Assembly (NCBI GenBank): GCA_035760705.1
Contig: DASTSL010000070.1
Location: 1-49,734 of the forward strand
Direction of reading: 5' to 3'
Length of the DNA stretch: 49,734 bases
Source of the DNA: Allomeiothermus sp035760705
GTDB lineage: Bacteria > Deinococcota > Deinococci > Deinococcales > Thermaceae
Of the stretch, positions 46,801 through 49,734 are shown piece after piece; within the stretch, counting starts at the first letter, position 1; each line of letters opens with the position of its first letter. The translations under genes and the position numbers were made by a program. The notes beneath the pieces are model-generated. The model ran no database searches. It saw only the letters and a program-made list of their open reading frames with translations, and had not been told where the DNA came from.

Positions 46801-49245
46801 GACCCGCAGGGCTCCGTCCAGCTTGGGAAGCGCCAGGCGCAGGGCATAGCTCTGCTCGAAGAGGTTCGCCGTACCGCTGAGCTGACTCTGCCCCAACGGT
46901 TCATAGGCCAGTTCGCCTGTCACCCGCAGATCGCGCCAGTTCCCGCTACCGCGCACCTCACCCCAGGGAAGCCGGACCGCGACGTTGCCCCCCTCCAGGT
47001 TGCCCATCCCGCGCAGGGTGGCCGGGATGCCGCCGATCCGCGCCGGAACCACCACCCGGAAGGGAAACCCGGGTTTGAAGTCCACCCGGCTCTCGCCGAT
47101 GGTGGCCCCGTTGCGGGTGACGTGCATGAGCAGGTTGGGGATCTGTACCGCCCCCAAATCCGGCAGGGTGAGCCGCCCGGAAAGCCGGGCGTCGGGGAAG
47201 ACCGGGCCGGAAAGCTCGGCGTAGCCGCGGGTGGTCGCCCAAAGACCCTGGCCCCGGCCCTCGAGCCGCGCCGACAGATAGGGGGTGGCGGCGGTGGCGG
47301 TGCCGGAGAATTCCCCGTTCCGGTAGGTGAGGTCGCTGCGGAGGGAGACCTCCAGGCCCTGGGCCAGCGAGAACTCGAGCGGCCCCTGCACCCGTACCCC
47401 CTGGGCGCCCGCCGTGACGTTGAGGGTCGAGACCTGCGCCCACACCCCGCCGGAATCGGCTCGGCCCGAGAGGGGTAGGGTTCCCACCGGGGTGCGCACC
47501 GCGCCGCTGAAGCGGGTCGCCAGGTTCTCGATCACCCCGCGGGCCTCGAGCCGCTCTCCCACCAGCCGCCAGTCGCCGGAGAAGGTGTTGTTGCGGTACA
47601 CCGCCTTCCCGAAAAGCTGGAAGGGCTCGATCAGCGTGAGCGGCTGGCCGTTCACACTCAGGGTAAAGACGCCCCCCTCGTAGTGCCCTGAGGCGTTGGG
47701 CGAGCTGAGCAGCCAGGCCGCGCCCTGCTGGCGCACCGCGACCGGGAAGGAGGCGTAGGGCGAGGTGTACGCGAGGTCGGCGGATAAGCGCCCCCCGCGC
47801 AGGCTTCCGGTTGCGGCCACCTCCCCCACCACCAGCGGCAGCTTGCTCACCGCCAAGGCCAGGTTCTCCCAGGTTCCCGCTAGCCTCACCGGCCCCAGGC
47901 CACCGCTGACTCGGTTTCCTTCCCCGCGCAGGCGGCCCGAGAGGTCGAGGGGCTGGGCCAGGGGAAGCCCCACGCCCGGCGACCGGACCCCCAGGTTCCA
48001 GCGGCCTCGCTCGAGGTCGAAAGCCAATTGGGCCGTACCCTTGAGCGGCGCCGGCCACACCAGGCTGCCCCCACCGCTGGCCCGGTCGCCTGCACCTTGT
48101 AAGGCGAGCTGGCTGCCGAAGTTATCGGTCAGGTTGACCCGGTAATGGGCGCTCTCGAGGTTCACCCCGGCCTGGTAATCCCGGTCAAAAAACCGCCCCC
48201 GTACCTGGGTTTGCAGGGTGAAGGTCTTATCCAGGGCCAAACTTCCCGCGTAGGTCAGAGGTTGACCGACCAGCGTCCCCTCCCCGCGGAACTGCCCCTT
48301 GAGCCGCACCTTCTCCCACCCCTCGCCGTCGAGGCTGAGCGGCCCCCGGCCCTCCACCGGCAGGCTCAGGCCGTAGCTCTTGGCCAGCGCCGGGAGGCTG
48401 GGGGTTCCCTCGACGTGGAAGGTATAGCGCAGCTTGGGGATGTCCACCCGGGCCGTGGCCTGTACCGGCCCGTCCAGGGTCCGCCCGCTGAGGCGGGCGG
48501 TGACCTGGTTGTTCACGAAATCAATCGGCCCCTCCAGGTCCTCGGCGAGAAAGGGCACCCCGGGGATCTTGATCCGCCCGCCATGGACGTAGTTGTCGCC
48601 GAATACGCCCTGGGGGCCGAGCTTCCAGGTGCCCTCGAGCCTCCCCCTCTCGAGGCCCGGATACCAGAAGCGGGCGGCTCGCACTTCCCCTTCAAAGCGG
48701 ATCTCCCACGATTCGAACTCGAGGCCGGTGCGTTTGACCGTCCCTTTTATCGCCCCATCGGGGGTCTGGGCCCGGAAGCCATACTCTGGCCCCCGGCCCC
48801 TTAGGCTGAGCCGCAGCTTGGGGATGGGAAGGCGCTGCCCCTGGGCGATGGTAGCCTCCACGTTCTCGAGGTCGAGTTGCTCGACCAGCAGCCGAAAGGG
48901 TGGGGGCGGTTGTTGGGTGACCTTCTCCGGGATCAGCTGGTCCCACTCCAGGTTGGCGGTGGCGCCCTTGACCCGGATGCGGATCGGCAGCTCGCGCCGC
49001 AGCAGCCCGAAAAGCTGATAATCGATCACCACTTCTTTGGCGTCAACTCGAATCCCCGGCCCTTGGAGCTTTCCATCCCGCAGGCGAACCCCGGTAAACA
49101 AATACCCGGAAATCCCCGTCCACTGGCCCTGAAACCCGGCTGCCGCCAACCCCTGTTTGAGCAATAAATCCAGCAGCGGTGGCGCCGCAGGGAGCAGCAC
49201 CAACACCAGAGGGATTAGGAGGGGCCAGAAGCGCCGAAAGCGCAT
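40882..49245 (-). CDS. tamB: Giant TamB/DUF490-family envelope protein
   Basis: TamB-type proteins are anchored in the inner membrane and cross the periplasm as a long beta-taco groove that carries lipids to the outer membrane or helps barrel assembly. The 2787 residues begin with one anchor helix (RRFWPLLIPLVLVLLPAAPPLLDLLL). Roughly 2300 residues of repeating beta-strand sequence follow, rich in G, L, R and Q with strand patterns such as GxLxGxxxLxxPxL. The C-terminal ~450 residues match the TamB domain (VNLRITAERGVLFQEALAQGELAGDLYLNGT, then SGEVRPLRGEVRLWNN) and end GLGLNLRF. E. coli TamB has ~1259 residues, so this is about 2.2 times longer. No Omp85/TamA gene is adjacent. A TAAGCT word lies 7 bases before the ATG. 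Confidence 0.88.
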   Translation of the reverse strand: MRFRRFWPLLIPLVLVLLPAAPPLLDLLLKQGLAAAGFQGQWTGISGYLFTGVRLRDGKLQGPGIRVDAKEVVIDYQLFGLLRRELPIRIRVKGATANLEWDQLIPEKVTQQPPPPFRLLVEQLDLENVEATIAQGQRLPIPKLRLSLRGRGPEYGFRAQTPDGAIKGTVKRTGLEFESWEIRFEGEVRAARFWYPGLERGRLEGTWKLGPQGVFGDNYVHGGRIKIPGVPFLAEDLEGPIDFVNNQVTARLSGRTLDGPVQATARVDIPKLRYTFHVEGTPSLPALAKSYGLSLPVEGRGPLSLDGEGWEKVRLKGQFRGEGTLVGQPLTYAGSLALDKTFTLQTQVRGRFFDRDYQAGVNLESAHYRVNLTDNFGSQLALQGAGDRASGGGSLVWPAPLKGTAQLAFDLERGRWNLGVRSPGVGLPLAQPLDLSGRLRGEGNRVSGGLGPVRLAGTWENLALAVSKLPLVVGEVAATGSLRGGRLSADLAYTSPYASFPVAVRQQGAAWLLSSPNASGHYEGGVFTLSVNGQPLTLIEPFQLFGKAVYRNNTFSGDWRLVGERLEARGVIENLATRFSGAVRTPVGTLPLSGRADSGGVWAQVSTLNVTAGAQGVRVQGPLEFSLAQGLEVSLRSDLTYRNGEFSGTATAATPYLSARLEGRGQGLWATTRGYAELSGPVFPDARLSGRLTLPDLGAVQIPNLLMHVTRNGATIGESRVDFKPGFPFRVVVPARIGGIPATLRGMGNLEGGNVAVRLPWGEVRGSGNWRDLRVTGELAYEPLGQSQLSGTANLFEQSYALRLALPKLDGALRVFGKGANLAYAGSFQDGHLEVSGAYRAGAGRNALEGLRLRVNAENFDLEPFGIPFRLSGTWGEGGGLLHTRTAFGDFEVRGQSLLGPLEVSGVGEWGRLSGTLDAERVSALAQVKLPGLEGRVDIAGPWSDLEARGQGRYDLPYLEQAEWRLEANVNQQTWQLSGPLALFGRGLEYRGQIVSWGYAVAGERGELSGRVSGKGTQVQAEAQTTYRGIPMEVSARTDRFEVAAVKADLRLPGGEAHFAEGKVSFDLETAPIAKVLELPVSGRLAGSLDVEGLLRGDHRPPPGQAKGRLKAWGESVDLTYQGRQVRVFLPERNVGANAEIGEEIRLEALGDLSGQVRLEPDLLQSPLSGELRYAIQGNTITAQLAGTVQVPQMRAEVTGSWGQVVAQIAGDLKEQTTRGTLEVRTSWADAGVVFHSEKTHYTAVGNLESKQYLEQTGPVSLEGEGLVWKLDWKAPLGVQAGGEGLDFEQVRLLGANSVKVAERNFDLQGDLTYRRGAASANGTFAGRMAVSSPGIRLDLRGEGRRLWAEGEAFEVKVAASSDDRGNLGGSLSYIRTLGPSRLEATAQLSGNLQAPKLEGRGRVLGQGKEIALRFSHAGEFFARAEGEGLDIRVQGPDLLGAGALEKIRLSVDLDTDLEPFTGVPVHLRTQAEGPWQTLVFPIAVRGFDTQATGEARLQPLQARLEGTYQGQGFRVIYQDGLSAELTGPYLRGRARWGEAGPIGELAVEVPLPGGGLRGQADLSRMQADLRGFGDWRGTVSARLPGGWREPTRVRLEADLKGAAEIQGDVQAELSPLALEGQAVVRYPEWGGVRLEGRGPQVQIQGQGGVEPLTGSLDLAPLRLTWSYVGELPKSLGKLQARGVYPGVWLQGQYQNSGKTLGLRGEGERVQVSGEGLQGQLTTQGPSLRLQNFTLGPAVLSGTAGGKWLDLDFDLAWKALGRAGEARGSYSDSRLQAQLSGDLAGQVAWGQTWSGHLRIREGEVQLSGSEAIPQVSGEFFGLQARLNYPVLEVETVASQRSGESLRANLLTRQAQGRLVYQGVEVTGSGDKLTAGYPLADGRLQGELDLNTFALVVSAPDLGQGSLGYVNGGLEGQITARLYGVDLTLRGAGQKLQVMGSHAVSDWLSWGAGRFEGEVGLSTDWRLSYQAEGQTFQAKGQGLEGQVQAQGRWIQGELAYSGDWKGALKLDVPLKPLESRLKGELAARSPLQVSAVLSGAIGQINLNARLDGGLPVARAELASVALGDLPWLHPAVPYLSGRVSGAVDYREGNLGLTLQAQSLRVVGDETPLSMRLEGTWKGGEAKGDLLLGKSTARLTLSQGQLSGRVQAVNFPLHWLLSAWAGELKGQAFWTGKASFRYNFLDPWASQGLLVGEQLRFEGGGDALAGQAVLRYEKERLDIDKLALSGKGTWRGEGYWSRQEGSRLKLDLQDTSFTPVLQVIPTLKPFAPEGSGTLRLSSDGNQFALELEKFRFKLGPVAGEFPQARLRLGETAVAEGTLNLSAPYPAQARLSGEGSLESFLVRAQGTAQIPLLEPNQRLSVEFRYPGYVTTVSTETATLSGTVFPLAMGFYGEIPVSAPRYYLQEGRVRVNGSLNQEEGVFRLRGNVEVLRARLALPEGQQEVSVPVEDSSKPARAPIGSRSGDRLEPEPGGAAPVEFVNLRITAERGVLFQEALAQGELAGDLYLNGTLSDPFLSGEVRPLRGEVRLWNNVFTLRESVPDEGGEFRSVATFSPEQGIFPVVSVAASASQVRDQASSSGATYDVLLKLRGRFVRENGRARFVVDQGYPQLTATGVSGQPVALSQAQIYGLLTLGRSDLENVPESLLQTGLQAALQNFLFGQIERELAKALGLEQVRIEVPNFSGGDFRFENTSLSFGIRIAPEVLLRTTFAFTGEGIISAEYRLDGFTFTLGTRFVSETTGIKLRPEFSLGYSILSNLDLSLFVRDDTKPGGDPDVRFGLGLNLRF

Positions 49246-49318
49246 CCGGTATAGCTTACCGGGAAAGCGTGAGGGAAACCTAGGAATGAGCCGAGTTCGC
49301 TGGATTATTTTCTCTTTC

Positions 49319-49395
49319 GCGTATGCCGTATCGCCTACGGCACGTGGCTAAAAGCTTTTGCTATACGCGATCCGCAATATGCAATACGCTAATTC
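49319..49395. repeat. 7-bp-period tract before the acylphosphatase gene
   Basis: Eleven heptads in register, from GCGTATG (49319) to CTAATTC (49389), with CAATATG and CAATACG adjacent (49375-49388). TGCCGTA/TACGGCA (49324-49330 with 49336-49342) forms a hairpin. The tract fills most of the divergent gap between the TamB-like gene and the acylphosphatase gene. Confidence 0.8.
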
Positions 49396-49398
49396 CCG

Positions 49399-49665
49399 AT
49401 GAAGCGGATCGTAGTGTTGGTGATGGGAGAGGTGCAGGGCGTGGGCTACCGGGCCTATGCCCGCAAACGGGCGATGGAACTGGACCTCAGCGGGTACGCC
49501 GAGAACCTGGGCGACGGGCGGGTGGAGGTAGTGGCCGAAGGGCCCCGGGAAGACCTCGAGCAGTTCCTGGATTTCCTGCGCAAAGGCCCCAGGCTCTCCA
49601 GGGTAACCGGATTGGACGTGCAGTGGAGCGAGGCCACCGGGCTCGAGGGGTTTAGCACCCGCTAA
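49399..49665 (+). CDS. acyP: Acylphosphatase
   Basis: Small enzyme that hydrolyses carboxyl-phosphate bonds such as acetyl or carbamoyl phosphate. The phosphate-binding loop GEVQGVGYR carries the catalytic arginine (R18) and the catalytic asparagine is N37 in YAENLGDGRVEV. 88 residues, the normal size with the alpha/beta ferredoxin-like fold. The ATG at 49399 lies right behind a 7-bp-period tract and has only a weak ribosome-binding site. The last ~70 bases of the window hold no supportable gene. Confidence 0.95.
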   Translation: MKRIVVLVMGEVQGVGYRAYARKRAMELDLSGYAENLGDGRVEVVAEGPREDLEQFLDFLRKGPRLSRVTGLDVQWSEATGLEGFSTR

Positions 49666-49734
49666 AGCCCTCGCTCACCCGTCACGGTGGCTCCCCCGTT
49701 GGCGGTTGCCGCTGGGGTTCTCGGCCCGGGCGTA

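Noticed and set aside
19291..49395. Repeat tracts considered as CRISPR or mini-satellite arrays
   Set aside because: There are no 25-40 bp conserved repeats with unique spacers; the period is 7 bp and units are degenerate.
49675..49734. Possible 3' end of a minus-strand gene entering from beyond the window
   Set aside because: All three minus frames are open for only 16-23 codons to the edge and none shows a recognisable sequence.

Overview
The window is GC-rich bacterial chromosome, most probably from the family Thermaceae (Meiothermus or Allomeiothermus type). The best marker is gfh1 at 23628-24104, a Gre-factor homologue known from the Thermus/Deinococcus group, which sits beside lysS and near a true greA. 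Other pointers are an HspR-type regulator, several start codons placed 6-7 bases after a -10 hexamer (the leaderless arrangement common in Deinococcus-Thermus), and a very large TamB-like protein fitting a diderm envelope. No rRNA, tRNA, CRISPR array, phage or transposase gene was seen.

Layout. 1-2857 (minus): a cut-off Nudix hydrolase, an HspR-like repressor carrying two copies of its DNA-binding unit, a YigZ-family protein and aroE. 2983-9637 (plus): a membrane-quality and RNA-maturation cluster, nfeD, floA, a proline-rich membrane protein, phoH, ybeY, dgkA, a CBS-domain membrane protein and cdd; the order recalls the yqeZ-yqfA-phoH-ybeY-dgkA-cdd region of Bacillus. 9923-14089 (minus): a WHy-domain lipoprotein, a DapA-family aldolase translationally coupled to an unknown 717-residue envelope protein. 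14488-20293 (plus): a GbsR/MarR-type regulator followed by a Lol-like ABC module (two FtsX permeases, a LolA-like periplasmic protein, an ATPase) and a probable outer-membrane barrel. 20466-24706: greA (plus), then on the minus strand a CDF cation transporter, lysS, gfh1 and a small four-cysteine protein. 24887-32635 (plus): marR, two TolC-like proteins, a lipoprotein membrane-fusion protein and an RND pump, with overlapping or nearly overlapping starts. 32769-40812 (plus): a helical small protein, an anchored alpha/beta hydrolase, an MFS transporter, an MrfA-type helicase, mnmE and a CPA2 antiporter. 40882-49245 (minus): a 2787-residue TamB-like protein. 49399-49665: acylphosphatase.

The most unusual signal is a family of degenerate tracts with a strict 7-bp period. 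I found at least 17. They lie between genes, inside operons, and in the first codons of exported proteins, where they encode part of the signal peptide. They resemble the heptanucleotide STRR sequences of cyanobacteria and I know of no description in Thermaceae. Other items worth a second look: a 34-residue segment present three times in a row in the RND pump, the duplicated HspR unit in one chain, an intrinsic-terminator structure at the predicted 5' end of greA (compare GraL of E. coli), strong over-representation of CTCGAG, and the Lol-like operon in a lineage lacking typical LPS.

All calls come from reading sequence and motifs by eye. Start sites, promoters and hairpins are inferences; no alignment, folding or database search was run.
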